Numbered from the stretch's first letter, positions 45,972 to 56,395 are shown. The stretch: DNA of 64,000 nucleotides from Marinobacterium arenosum (GCF_019795155.1 NZ_JAILYN010000026.1:1-64000), one strand, 5' to 3'. Numbers and translations: made by a program. The notes: generated by a model from the letters alone, not told the origin.

Positions 45972-47381
45972 TTAGAACACCAGCGTATGGGCGATCAGGG
46001 CGATGATCGGCAGTGTGATCAGCGTGCGCAGGATGAAGATCGCGAACAATTCCAACAGGTTCAGCGGGATCTTCGATTTCAGCAGCAGTACGCCGACCTC
46101 GGACATGTAGATCAGCTGGGTCAGCGACACGCAGGCGACCACGAAGCGGGTCAGCTCGCTTTCGATCCCCTTGCCCAGAACCGCCGGCAGGAACATGTCG
46201 GCGAAACCGACCAGCATCGCCGGTGCGGCGGCGGCGGCTTCCGGTAGCTGCAACAGCTCCAGCAGCGGGATGAACGGGTAGGACAGCCAGGTGAAGATCG
46301 GCGTGTACTCGGTCAGCGCCAGCGATACGGTGCCGATCGCCATCACCAGCGGCAGCAGGCCGAACCAGATGTCGGTGACGTTCATCAGGCAGCTGCGGCC
46401 AAGCGCGGCCGCGCCCGGTGCGTTATGGGCGCGGCGCACCGCCTGTTCCAGCCCCCAGGAGAACAGCGAGTGGCCGTTAGGCACCGCTTCCTTGATCTGC
46501 TTGCCGCTGGCGCTGTTGTATTCATCCTTCTTCCAACTCAGCGGCGGCAGGCGCGGAGTGATCACCGCCGCCACCAGGCCGGCTGCGACTACGGTCAGGT
46601 AGAACGGCACGAACAGATGGTCCAGACCGATGAAGTTGCTGATCAGCAGGCTGAAGGCGATCGAGGCGATCGAGAAGTTGGTGGCGATCACCGCCGCCTC
46701 GCGCTTGGAGTAGAAACCCTGCTCATACTGCTGGGTGGTGATCAGTACGCCGACGGTGCCGGAGCCTAGCCAGGAGGCGACCGCATCGATCGACGAGCGG
46801 CCCGGCAGCTTGAAGACCTTCTGGAAAATGTTGCGCAGCAGGGTGCCGATAAACTCCATGAAGCCGAAATCCACCAGGAACGGCAGCAAAATCGCGGCAA
46901 AGAAGAAGAAGGTGATCAGCACCGGGGTCAGGTCCATCAGCATCACACCGCCGGTGTTGCGGTTCCAGACCCACTCCGGGCCGACCTCGAACAGCGTCAT
47001 CGCGGCAAAGGCGGCGCCGACCACGCGTAGTGCCAGCCAGCCGCCCTTCGGCGTGAAGACCTCGACCAGGGTACTGTCCTTGCTGGCCCAGCGTGGCTTG
47101 AGCAGCGCCGCGTACAACGCCACCAGCGCGGAGATCGCCAACAGGCCGGTGGCGAAGGCCGGCAGGTAGTCCTTGGTCAGCGCTTTCAGCTCGTCGGCCA
47201 GTACACCCATGCCGATGGTCACCTTGCCATCGACCACTACCGGGGTCAGGAAGAACAGCACGCCGATCAGCGACGGGATGATGAACTTCAGGTAGGCGGA
47301 CAGGCTGTGCGCCGGGTGAGCGTCGTCGCGGTCGGTCAGCAGGACGCTGTCCGCTTCTTGTTTATCTAAGTGTTGATTCAT
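45972..47381 (-). CDS. YjiH family membrane protein (nucleoside-recognition/Gate domain)
   Basis: The 469-residue protein has about ten hydrophobic segments and the Gate domain (SWLGSGTVGVLITTQQYEQGFYSKREAAVIATNFS, read in parts around residues 205-240). YjiH relatives are predicted transporters without a known substrate. Here it sits between the ureohydrolase and the decarboxylase in one operon, so import of arginine, 2-ketoarginine or a guanidino acid is a fair guess. AAGG precedes the ATG by about ten bases. Confidence 0.85.
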   Translation of the reverse strand: MNQHLDKQEADSVLLTDRDDAHPAHSLSAYLKFIIPSLIGVLFFLTPVVVDGKVTIGMGVLADELKALTKDYLPAFATGLLAISALVALYAALLKPRWASKDSTLVEVFTPKGGWLALRVVGAAFAAMTLFEVGPEWVWNRNTGGVMLMDLTPVLITFFFFAAILLPFLVDFGFMEFIGTLLRNIFQKVFKLPGRSSIDAVASWLGSGTVGVLITTQQYEQGFYSKREAAVIATNFSIASIAFSLLISNFIGLDHLFVPFYLTVVAAGLVAAVITPRLPPLSWKKDEYNSASGKQIKEAVPNGHSLFSWGLEQAVRRAHNAPGAAALGRSCLMNVTDIWFGLLPLVMAIGTVSLALTEYTPIFTWLSYPFIPLLELLQLPEAAAAAPAMLVGFADMFLPAVLGKGIESELTRFVVACVSLTQLIYMSEVGVLLLKSKIPLNLLELFAIFILRTLITLPIIALIAHTLVF

Positions 47382-47462
47382 GGTTGGACCTTTTATTTGT
47401 AGTTATTTTGGCATGAGTCGACCCCGGCGACCGCCCTGCGGCGGCCGGATGTCTTGTGAGTA

Positions 47463-48419
47463 TCAGCGTTGGTAGTTGACGCCCGGCAGTACGCAGAGCA
47501 TCTCGTACAGCAGGTTGGCGCCCAGCAGCGCGGTGTTGCCGCTGGTGTCGTAGGGCGGGGAGACCTCGACCAGGTCGCCGCCGACGATATCCAGCCCGCG
47601 ACAACCGCGAATGATCTCAAGTGCCTGCGGGGTGGTCAGGCCGCCGACCTCGGCGGTGCCGGTGCCGGGCGCATAGGCCGGGTCCAGGCCGTCGATGTCG
47701 AAGCTGATATGCACCGGGCCGCCGCCGACTTGCTCGCGTACCTCAGCCATCAGCGGTTCCAGCGACTTGTGCCAGCACTCCTCGGCAGTCACCACGCGGA
47801 AGCCCTGGTCGCGCGACCAGTCATACTCGTCGATCGAGTAGCCGGTGCCGCGCAGGCCGATCTGCACCACCCGGTCGCAGTCCAGCAGCCCCTCTTCCAC
47901 CGCGCGGCGGAACGGGGTGCCGTGGGCGATCTTCTCGCCGAACATGTGATCGTTGATGTCGGCGTGGGCATCGACGTGGATCAGCCCCACCGGACCGTGC
48001 TTCTTCTTCAGCGCCCGCAGGATCGGCAGCGCGATGGTGTGGTCGCCGCCGAGGGTCAATGGCGCGATGCCGTGCTCCATCAGTTGGTCGTAGAACTGTT
48101 CGATGATGCCGATGCTGTCCTGCAGGTTGAAGGTATTGATCGGCACATCGCCGATATCGGCCACCTGCAGGCTGTTGAACGGGTCGGCGCCGGTGGAGAC
48201 GTTGAACGGGCGCAGCATGCGTGATTCGTCGCGGATCTGGCGCGGCGCCAGGCGGGCGCCGGGCCGGTTGGAGGTACCGATATCGAACGGTACGCCGATA
48301 AAGGCGGCGTCCAGTTCAGCGGACGGTTCCGCGGCCGGCAGCCGCATGAAAGTGGCCGGGCCGCCGAAGCGCGGCATCTCGTTACCGCCAAGCGGTTGAT
48401 TGAAGCGACGATCAGGCAT
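47463..48419 (-). CDS. gbuA: Guanidinobutyrase-type ureohydrolase (agmatinase family)
   Basis: The 318-residue enzyme has the binuclear manganese site of ureohydrolases: His127 in GGDHTI, Asp150/His152/Asp154 in HVDAHAD, and Asp241/Asp243 in SFDIDGLDP. Length and N terminus match Pseudomonas GbuA, which splits 4-guanidinobutyrate into 4-aminobutyrate and urea. It is the first gene of the operon, 29 bp below the likely sigma-54 start site. Agmatinase or guanidinopropionase remain possible from sequence alone, but the neighbours favour guanidinobutyrate. Confidence 0.85.
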   Translation of the reverse strand: MPDRRFNQPLGGNEMPRFGGPATFMRLPAAEPSAELDAAFIGVPFDIGTSNRPGARLAPRQIRDESRMLRPFNVSTGADPFNSLQVADIGDVPINTFNLQDSIGIIEQFYDQLMEHGIAPLTLGGDHTIALPILRALKKKHGPVGLIHVDAHADINDHMFGEKIAHGTPFRRAVEEGLLDCDRVVQIGLRGTGYSIDEYDWSRDQGFRVVTAEECWHKSLEPLMAEVREQVGGGPVHISFDIDGLDPAYAPGTGTAEVGGLTTPQALEIIRGCRGLDIVGGDLVEVSPPYDTSGNTALLGANLLYEMLCVLPGVNYQR

Positions 48420-48458
48420 GGTTTTATCCTTATGTTATGTGTTGTTCAGGATAGCTAT

Positions 48459-48474
48459 AGCCAAAATCGTGCCA
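48459..48474 (-). promoter_or_regulatory. Sigma-54 promoter of the guanidino-compound operon
   Basis: On the minus strand the 16 bases TGGCACGATTTTGGCT match the consensus TGGCACGN4TTGCW at all but one fixed position. GG and GC are at the correct -24/-12 spacing. Transcription would begin near 48448, about 29 bp before the ureohydrolase start codon. An activator of sigma-54 is encoded divergently. Confidence 0.85.
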
Positions 48475-48510
48475 GTTTTTATTTTCTTTTATTTCAACAA
48501 GTTACTTTCT

Positions 48511-48580
48511 ATCGATTCATGATTGAATCAAATTGGTCTGTAATTTGATTCTTTTGTGAATTATGATTCAACCTTGATAG
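48511..48580. promoter_or_regulatory. TGATTCA repeats, candidate activator sites
   Basis: GATTCA-TGAT-TGAATC at 48514-48529 is an inverted repeat with perfect 6 bp arms. Further copies follow: TTTGATTC and GTGAATTA (about 48545-48563) and ATGATTCAA (about 48563-48571). They lie 40-110 bp upstream of the sigma-54 promoter and close to the activator gene, the expected place for upstream activating sequences. Confidence 0.5.
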
Positions 48581-48604
48581 TCAATACCCGGAATGGGTGG
48601 GTAG

Positions 48605-50020
<1,416 letters not shown>

Positions 50021-50092
50021 ACCGGCTATCTGTTTTTGGATAGGGATGTCGGGGAACTGCTTGCGAGGCGGCGGATTGGTTTGTCGGGCTTT

Positions 50093-50584
50093 CTACTGCC
50101 GCTCCAACCCCAGCCGACGATGCCAGTCCGCAATGGACTCATCGGGATATTCGTCGAACACCTTGTCCCTCTCGCCGGTCAGCAGCGGTACCCATGAGGC
50201 TTTGGAGCCGACCATCAGGTGGGTGCGTTCCGGCGGAACCGGCAGTTCGCTGTCGATCGCCGAGGCGAACGGATGCACCAATTCCGGCCAGCGGGGATCC
50301 CACAGCCAGAGCGCGCTGCCGCACTCACGGCAGAAGTGGCGCTTGGCCGGGCTCTGGCTGGCGGTGCCGGTCTGTTCATCGCGGAGCTTGGCCTGGTATA
50401 TCGAGACATGTTCCTTGCCGGTGACCTCGAGGGTGGCGTAATCGGCGGCCAGGTTGATCGCGTAGCCGCCACCGCCCGCCGTCTTTCGGCAGATCGAGCA
50501 GTAGCAGAGGTTGAACGGGTAGGGGTGCGGTGACTCGACCTCGAAACTTACCGCGCCGCAGTGGCAGGATCCCTGTAGTTTCAT
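50093..50584 (-). CDS. GFA family (CENP-V/Gfa) zinc protein
   Basis: The 163-residue protein has the cysteine pattern of the glutathione-dependent formaldehyde-activating family: SCHCGAV (7-9), CYCSIC (27-32) and FCRECGSAL. Despite the name, most members have no proven role in formaldehyde metabolism. ATG 50584 gives the usual N terminus. The gene converges on the sigma-54 activator gene. Confidence 0.88.
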   Translation of the reverse strand: MKLQGSCHCGAVSFEVESPHPYPFNLCYCSICRKTAGGGGYAINLAADYATLEVTGKEHVSIYQAKLRDEQTGTASQSPAKRHFCRECGSALWLWDPRWPELVHPFASAIDSELPVPPERTHLMVGSKASWVPLLTGERDKVFDEYPDESIADWHRRLGLERQ

Positions 50585-50860
50585 CGGTTTGATCTGTTCC
50601 GTGATTGGCTGGTGGTGGCAGGTAGTCTAGCCGATATGTGGCAGTCTATTCTCTGAGGGCGACCAGTACCGGTGCGAGTTGTTGGTGCCGATGGTCGCGG
50701 CGGTAGCCCTTCCTAACAAGGGAAAGGCCGCCGCTGGAAATGTGGCTTGGATTCGTAGAAGCGCTTTATGCAGTGGGCTGGTGGCTGTTTCAAAGCTCCA
50801 GAACGACGAACCCCCGCTGTAAAAGAAAAGCGAGGTTTCTGAATAAGGTGATGACGAGCG

Positions 50861-50916
50861 GGCCGCGCAGGTCGGGCCGCGCAGGTCGGGCCGCGCAGGT
50901 CGGGCCGCGTAGCTAC
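50861..50916. repeat. Four 14 bp tandem copies of GGGCCGCGCAGGTC
   Basis: Copies begin at 50861, 50875, 50889 and 50903, the last one altered to GGGCCGCGTAGC. A single extra copy at about 51022-51035 interrupts a broken tRNA-Phe fragment. The rest of 50585-51111 holds eroded copies of tRNA-Phe 3' flanks and no gene. Confidence 0.85.
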
Positions 50917-50954
50917 TGAATCGGATCGATCTTGATCGATTTGCTAAGCCGGAA

Positions 50955-50982
50955 ATGAAAAAGCCTGACACAAGGTCAGGCT
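50955..50982 (-). terminator. Terminator beyond the tRNA-Phe remnant
   Basis: AGCCTGAC pairs with GTCAGGCT around a five-base loop, and on the minus strand TTTTTCATTT follows. It lies just past the degenerate second tRNA 3' end. Confidence 0.8.
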
Positions 50983-50995
50983 CTTCAGAATAAGG

Positions 50996-51050
50996 TGGTG
51001 CCCAGAGACAGAATAGATCCGGGCCGCGCAGGTTGCCGACACCGGCCTTT
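50996..51050 (-). pseudogene. Degenerate tRNA-Phe 3' half
   Basis: The acceptor and T-stem end including CCA (plus strand TGGTGCCCAGAGACAGAAT at 50996-51014) repeats the true tRNA end 116 bp away, with the same CTTATTC flank. A GGTGTCGGCA block of the T-arm side follows after a GGGCCGCGCAGGT insertion. The 5' half, including the anticodon, is missing. Confidence 0.75.
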
Positions 51051-51076
51051 TTAAGTTTTCAAAGGCCCAGAACGAC

Positions 51077-51102
51077 GAAACCCCGCCATAAAGCGAGGTT
51101 TC
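51077..51102 (-). terminator. Hairpin directly after tRNA-Phe
   Basis: GAAACC-C/T-CGC pairs with its inverse around a six-base loop starting 10 bp beyond the CCA end. The T-run is weak. A diverged second copy of this hairpin lies near 50806-50840. Confidence 0.6.
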
Positions 51103-51111
51103 TGAATAAGG

Positions 51112-51187
51112 TGGTGCCCAGAGACAGAATCGAACTGCCGACACGGGGATTTTCAATCCCCTGCTCTACCGACTGAGCTATCTGGGC
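51112..51187 (-). tRNA. tRNA-Phe (GAA)
   Basis: The 76 nt gene begins GCCCAGATAGCTCAGTCGG and has a D-arm, an anticodon loop reading TTGAAAA (anticodon GAA), the T-arm GTTCGATTC and an encoded CCA. All four stems pair. Placement next to yggX is the arrangement known from Pseudomonas. Confidence 0.97.
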
Positions 51188-51261
51188 ATCAGGAAGTGGC
51201 GCGTATTAAACACCTCTGTTGCTTTGCAGTCAACAGCTTAGCGAAGAAAATTGGAAAAAAT

Positions 51262-51534
51262 TTACTTCGACGGCGGTACGTAGCCTTCGGCCTGAGCGTA
51301 GTCTTCGCCGGACATGAATTTCTCCATCTCCTGCTGCAGAAAGTCTCGGCTGGCCGGGTCCATCAGGTTCAGGTGCTTCTCGTTGATCAGCAGGGTCTGG
51401 TGGGCGGTCCACTCCTGCCAGGCCTTTTTGGAGATGTTGTCGTAGATGTCCTGGCCTTTTTCGCCCGGATAGGGCGGGCGGTCCAGTCCTTCCAGTTCCT
51501 GTTTGTACTTGCGGCAGAATACGGTGCGGCTCAT
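51262..51534 (-). CDS. Iron trafficking/oxidative damage protection protein YggX
   Basis: The 90-residue protein matches YggX with the N-terminal [18 protein letters not shown] and the [14 protein letters not shown] core. It protects Fe-S enzymes from oxidative damage and is usually co-transcribed with mutY. ATG 51534 is the family start; an in-frame codon at 51546 is less likely. Here a large GGDEF-EAL gene separates it from mutY, and a 50 bp MITE-like element sits 28 bp upstream of its start. Confidence 0.94.
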   Translation of the reverse strand: MSRTVFCRKYKQELEGLDRPPYPGEKGQDIYDNISKKAWQEWTAHQTLLINEKHLNLMDPASRDFLQQEMEKFMSGEDYAQAEGYVPPSK

Positions 51535-51562
51535 CGGTTGCTCCAATCTGATTCGTCGGGCT

Positions 51563-51612
51563 AAGAGGCTGTCGTAAACGTAGCGAGCGCAGTAGTTTGA
51601 CGATCGCCTCTT
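51563..51612. mobile_element. Short MITE-like element with AAGAGGCTGTCG ends
   Basis: The 50 bp segment begins AAGAGGCTGTCGTAAAC and ends with the near inverse GTTTGACGATCGCCTCTT. It shares its end core and the CGAGCGCAGTAGTTT stretch with the longer element at 8238-8380, so it looks like an internal-deletion derivative. It lies between yggX and the GGDEF-EAL gene. Confidence 0.7.
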
Positions 51613-51704
51613 GCGGTTGCCCGGTGTCTGCTATGGCGCTGTTATACCAGATCCGGGGCCCAGCTATCTATGTTATATCTTGTGGGGTTATTGCAGAGCG
51701 CGCC

Positions 51705-54700
51705 CTAGACCGTCTCCAGCTCGGCTTCCGGCTGGTGCGCCCGTAGCGGTTCCGGTACGCCGATGCCGTAGCCCTGGGCGAAGTCGACACCGATCTCCTG
51801 CAGGATCCGCAGGCTTTCGTCGCACTCGACAAACTCCGCCACGGTGCGCATCTGCATCACGTGACCGATATTGTTGATCGCCTCGACCAGCGCCCGGTCG
51901 GTGGGGTCGATGGCGATATCTTTGACGAAGCCACCGTCGATCTTCAGGTAATTGACCGGCAACTGCTTCAGGTAGCCGAACGACGACATGCCGGAGCCAA
52001 AGTCGTCCAAAGCGAAGTGGACCCCTTCGGCGCGCATCCGATGGATGAACTCGCTGGTGTTCTTCAGGTTGGCGATGGCGGTGGTTTCGGTGATTTCGAA
52101 GCAGATCTTGTGGCCCGGCACGATCGATTGGCCCAGCCGCTGGTGGATGAACTCCATGAAGCCGGCGTCGCTGATCGACTGGCCGGACAGGTTGATCGAG
52201 CACATGCCGAGCTGTTCCAGTTCGACCGGGTGCTGTTCGTAAAACGACAGCGCCATATCGATCACCCGCCGGTCCAGCGCGCTGATCAGGTGGTAGCGTT
52301 CGGCCGCGGGCAGGAAGGCGCCGGGCGGGATGATGGCGCCGTTGTCATCGCGCAGCCGCAGCAGCACCTCGTGGGCCTGCTTGCGCTGCTTGGCGGGGTC
52401 GACCGCCACGATCGGCTGGCGGTAGAGCAGGAACTGGTCCTGCTCCAGCGCCCGTTTCAGGCGCGCCGCCCAGGACATCTCGCCCTCGCGGCGGCAAGTT
52501 TCCTGATCGGTGTCGGTAAACAGGTGGACCCGGTTGCGGCCACTGTCCTTGGCGATGTAGCAGGCCAGGTCGGCGCGGGCCAGTGCGCTCTGGTAGCCGC
52601 CGCTGTGACGGCACAGCGGCACCAGGCCGATACTGCAGCCCAACTCGAACAGCTTGTCCTCCCAGACGAAGCGGAACTCCTTGATGCTGAGCCGCAGTTT
52701 GTCGGCAATCTGGCGCGCCTGTTCGACCGTGCAGTCCGGCAGCAGTACGCCGAACTCATCGCCGCCCAGGCGGGCCAGTGCGTCTTGGGGACGAACCTGC
52801 TGCTGCAGGATGCTGGCCAGCTGGGTTAGCAGGGTGTCGCCGGCCAGGTGGCCGCAGGTGTCGTTGACCAGCTTGAACTGGTCCAGATCGAGATAGAGCA
52901 GCGCATGCTTGCTGTCACCGGCCAGTGCCTTGTCGCAGCAATGCTCGAATTCGGCCCGGTTGAGCAGGCCGGTCAGGCTATCGTGACGGGCGCGGTAGTC
53001 CAGCTCGCGGGTCATCTGCTTGATCTGGCTGACGTCGTGCAGTACTGCCACTATGCCCAGCCTGTTGCCCTGCTTGTCGCGGATGCCGCTGAGGATGCAC
53101 TGCAGATGCAGGTTGCTGTCGGACTTCGCCAGCCGGCCGCTGAGCCGCTGGCTGCCCGGTTCCTGTTGTGCCAGCGAGATAAGCTGGCGCAGCTGGTCGG
53201 ACAGCGGCTGGCCGCTCTGCTCATCCAGTAGCGGCAGCGCCTCGGCCAGCGGTTGGCCCTTGAGCTGCAGGTTGCCGCGGCCGATCAGTTTTTCGGCGAC
53301 TCCGTTCAGGCAGCGGACATTGCCCTGTTCATCCAGTGTGATAACGCCGTCGCCGATCGAGCGCAGGGTTACCTGAACCCGCTCCTTTTCCAGCGTCAGT
53401 GCATCGCGCGCTTCACTTAGCTCCGTGTAGCGTTCGGTCAGGCGGCGATTGACACGCTGCAGCGCATACAGGCTCCAGAAGATACCCAGCGCCAAGCCGA
53501 TAGCCACCACGACCAGCAATAGCTGCTCGGTACCCAGGCCTTGCGGCGGGCGGCTCAGTTGCAGGCGGATGCCATTGCCTGGCGGCGCCAAAGCGACCTG
53601 TTGGGATAGCCGATCCTCGCCACTGTTCGGCGAGGAGAGCCCGTCGGTCTGCAGGCCGAGGTGATAGCGTTCGTGGAGCTGGGCCGGTACAGCTTGCTGC
53701 AGCAGTGCTTCGGCTGAGTACACGCCGACGATCAGACCGCTGAACTGTTCGCCCTGGAACACCGGGTACCAGATTTCGAAGGTGCTGCCGCCCTGGATTG
53801 CCTGGAACAGGCCGGTATAGACCGGTTGGCGGGTTTCCCGTGCCAACAAGGCTGCGCGCTTGGGTTGTTCCAGGTTGATGCTCAAACCGAGAATCTGCTC
53901 GTTGCCCTGCCTGGGGGTGACTTCGTCGATTATCAGCTGGCGGCTGACCCAGGTCAGGTTGATCAGTTCCGGGTGGTCCTGGACATAGCGCTCGCCCTTG
54001 CTGCGGAACTGGTCAAATGACAGTCTTCCCCGGGCGCGCTCTTCGGCCAGTAAGCGCAGGTAATCCTGATTGCCGGCCAGCCGGTCCTGAATATGGCGGC
54101 GCGCGGTCTCGGTATCGTCCACTATCTCCCGATAGAGGTTGTTGCTGTATTCGTGCTGACGCAACACCAGTACCGCCAGGCAGAACAGGATAAAGGCGCC
54201 GGCCAGGGCCGCCGGTGCGAACCAGCTGCGGCGGCGTGAGATCAGTGCCAGGTAGGATGCCAGCAGCAGTACGCCGAACAGCAGACTGCCGAACAGGATC
54301 GCATCACCATCCAGACTATGAGGTTTTGAGTGACGGCAGACCGCCAGTTGCCAGTCGGTATTGGCCAGCCGCAGGGTGTCGATCTGTGCCGACGGGTCGT
54401 CGAACGCCTCGGCCGGACCGTGAATCTGCTGCCACTCCCCCTGATGCTTGTGACGCAGTGCCACGACCAGGTCCGGGCCGACATCCAGCAATCCGCTCTG
54501 TTGCAGTAATACCTGCCAGTCGATGACCAGGGTCGCCAGCCCCCAGAAATGGGGCTCGGGTTGGGTGATGAATATCGGCTGGCGCATCAGCAGGCCGGTG
54601 CCGCCCTGCAGCAGTGTGGTAGGAGCTGACAGGGTGGTCAGGCCGCTGTCGATTGCCAGGGCGACATCCTGCCGGGCGCTTTGCAGCTGGCGCAGATCGA

Positions 54701-55073
54701 TCCCGATCACCTGCTCGTTGCCCGCCTGAGGGTAGACGTGGCTGATAACGGCATCCTTGGCCAACTGTATGCTGCGGATACTGTTATGGCCGCGCATCAG
54801 ATCGCGCGCCACCTGCAGAAAGGTTTGCTGGGAGGGGGCCTGGTCGTGCTGTACCAGGGTGTTGAGCGGTTCCAGCAGTTGTTGATTGCGCCGGATACTG
54901 TTGCTGAACCGGCTGCTAAGTTCGCTGAGCTGTTGGTGCAGTTGGTGTTGCTGGCGGTTGTTGGAAAGCTCTCCGATCAGCTGTACCACGCCGATCAGCA
55001 GTACGATGAGCAGTAGCAGGGCCAGTAGGGCTAGCCTGCTGTTCAGCAGCGGCTTGCGGGCAGCGTGTGCCAT
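51705..55073 (-). CDS. Membrane GGDEF-EAL protein with CHASE and PAS domains
   Basis: The 1122-residue protein has an N-terminal transmembrane helix and periplasmic region (about 35-265), a second membrane helix, a CHASE-like domain (about 310-490), a third membrane helix, a PAS domain (about 560-680), GGDEF (about 690-845) and EAL (about 860-1115). GGDEF is intact with an RPQD inhibitory site. The EAL domain has EVLLR, INLSG, EITE, LDDFGSG, LKIDG and AEFVE, so both activities are possible. It is inserted into the usually contiguous yggX-mutY pair. Confidence 0.93.
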   Translation of the reverse strand: MAHAARKPLLNSRLALLALLLLIVLLIGVVQLIGELSNNRQQHQLHQQLSELSSRFSNSIRRNQQLLEPLNTLVQHDQAPSQQTFLQVARDLMRGHNSIRSIQLAKDAVISHVYPQAGNEQVIGIDLRQLQSARQDVALAIDSGLTTLSAPTTLLQGGTGLLMRQPIFITQPEPHFWGLATLVIDWQVLLQQSGLLDVGPDLVVALRHKHQGEWQQIHGPAEAFDDPSAQIDTLRLANTDWQLAVCRHSKPHSLDGDAILFGSLLFGVLLLASYLALISRRRSWFAPAALAGAFILFCLAVLVLRQHEYSNNLYREIVDDTETARRHIQDRLAGNQDYLRLLAEERARGRLSFDQFRSKGERYVQDHPELINLTWVSRQLIIDEVTPRQGNEQILGLSINLEQPKRAALLARETRQPVYTGLFQAIQGGSTFEIWYPVFQGEQFSGLIVGVYSAEALLQQAVPAQLHERYHLGLQTDGLSSPNSGEDRLSQQVALAPPGNGIRLQLSRPPQGLGTEQLLLVVVAIGLALGIFWSLYALQRVNRRLTERYTELSEARDALTLEKERVQVTLRSIGDGVITLDEQGNVRCLNGVAEKLIGRGNLQLKGQPLAEALPLLDEQSGQPLSDQLRQLISLAQQEPGSQRLSGRLAKSDSNLHLQCILSGIRDKQGNRLGIVAVLHDVSQIKQMTRELDYRARHDSLTGLLNRAEFEHCCDKALAGDSKHALLYLDLDQFKLVNDTCGHLAGDTLLTQLASILQQQVRPQDALARLGGDEFGVLLPDCTVEQARQIADKLRLSIKEFRFVWEDKLFELGCSIGLVPLCRHSGGYQSALARADLACYIAKDSGRNRVHLFTDTDQETCRREGEMSWAARLKRALEQDQFLLYRQPIVAVDPAKQRKQAHEVLLRLRDDNGAIIPPGAFLPAAERYHLISALDRRVIDMALSFYEQHPVELEQLGMCSINLSGQSISDAGFMEFIHQRLGQSIVPGHKICFEITETTAIANLKNTSEFIHRMRAEGVHFALDDFGSGMSSFGYLKQLPVNYLKIDGGFVKDIAIDPTDRALVEAINNIGHVMQMRTVAEFVECDESLRILQEIGVDFAQGYGIGVPEPLRAHQPEAELETV

Positions 55074-55295
55074 GGGTGCCAGTCTCCTCGGGCCGATTCA
55101 GTCTGATGCCGTTGTTGTTATTGTTATCAATGTGCATCCGTGCCCGGCAGGTAACTCGGCGGCCGTCGGACCGGGGTCGTCCCTGAGCAAGGCCATCGGC
55201 AGACAACATGACACAGCGAAAAGTGAAGAGCAACTGGCCGGGCACTCAATCGGATTGAACGAAATCAATAGCTTAAATCTACTAAAGCTGTTGGT

Positions 55296-56354
55296 TTAAC
55301 TGCCGGTCAGCTGCCGGCTGGCGCGCTGCAACAATTTCTTGACCGGGGCTGCCAGACCTATGGTTTGAGGATTTTCCGGGTCATACCAGAGTGTTGGCGG
55401 GTGTTCCATTACGCTTTCGCAGCAATCGCCCAGTTCGGTCAATACCGGGGTGATATCCAGATGGAAATGGCTGAAGGTATGGCGCAGCGGTTCCAGTGGC
55501 TGACTGTGAGCGCTGTCGATACTGAGGCCCAGTGCAGCCTCGGCATCGCGCAGGTCGGCTACCTCCGGCAGGCTCCACAGACCACCCCAGAGGCCGCTGG
55601 GCGGACGCTGCTGCAGCAGGATATGACCGTCGCCGTTGCGGATGATCAGCATCAGGGTCTGCTTTTCCGGCAGGTTTTTTTTAGGCCTGGGTTTCGGTAG
55701 TTGGTCGGTCAGCCCCTGTTTGAGCGCCTTGCAGTGAGCCTGCAGCGGGCAGAGCAGACAGCTCGGCTTGCTGCGGCTGCAGAGGGTGGCGCCCAGGTCC
55801 ATCATCGCCTGGGTGTAGTCGCCGACCCGCTCGGCCGGCGTATTGCGCTCCGCCCACTGCCAGAGCTGTTTCTGCGCCTGGCTGGTGCCGGGCCACTCCA
55901 TCAAGGCATAGAAGCGGGCCAGCACCCGCTTGACGTTGCCGTCCAGGATTGCCGCCCGCTTGCCGGTGCTGATCGACAGGATCGCGCCGGCGGTGGAGCG
56001 GCCGATACCGGGCAGCGCCTCCAGCCCCTCGACGGTTTCGGGAAACTGACCATCCAGATGGTAGGCGACCTGCTTGGCGGCCTTGTGCAGGTTGCGGGCG
56101 CGGGCGTAGTAGCCGAGTCCGGTCCACAGGTGCAGCACCTCGTCCTGGTCGGCGTCGGCTAGGCTCCGTACATCCGGGAAGCGCTCGATAAAGCGCTGGT
56201 AGTAGGGGATCACCGTGGTCACCTGGGTCTGCTGCAGCATGATTTCGGAGATCCAGGTGTGGTAGGCGGTCTTGTTCTGCTGCCAGGGCAGGTCGTGGCG
56301 ACCGTGCCGGTCGAACCAGTCCAGTACGGCGTCGGAAAACTGTTCAGGGGTCAT
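55296..56354 (-). CDS. mutY: A/G-specific adenine DNA glycosylase
   Basis: MutY removes adenine opposite 8-oxoguanine. The 352-residue protein has catalytic Glu37 and Asp138 at the same numbers as in E. coli, the helix-hairpin-helix LPGIGRSTA, the Fe-S cysteines C-X6-C-X2-C-X5-C ([17 protein letters not shown]) and the C-terminal NUDIX-like domain. I start at ATG 56354 (MTPEQFS), the family start; the longer frame from 56525 reads through a terminator and repeats. It belongs to the mutY-yggX cluster. Confidence 0.95.
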   Translation of the reverse strand: MTPEQFSDAVLDWFDRHGRHDLPWQQNKTAYHTWISEIMLQQTQVTTVIPYYQRFIERFPDVRSLADADQDEVLHLWTGLGYYARARNLHKAAKQVAYHLDGQFPETVEGLEALPGIGRSTAGAILSISTGKRAAILDGNVKRVLARFYALMEWPGTSQAQKQLWQWAERNTPAERVGDYTQAMMDLGATLCSRSKPSCLLCPLQAHCKALKQGLTDQLPKPRPKKNLPEKQTLMLIIRNGDGHILLQQRPPSGLWGGLWSLPEVADLRDAEAALGLSIDSAHSQPLEPLRHTFSHFHLDITPVLTELGDCCESVMEHPPTLWYDPENPQTIGLAAPVKKLLQRASRQLTGS

Positions 56355-56395
56355 CGGGCGTTCTGTCAGGATGGGCGTTGAAGCGGCAAGGTTAA

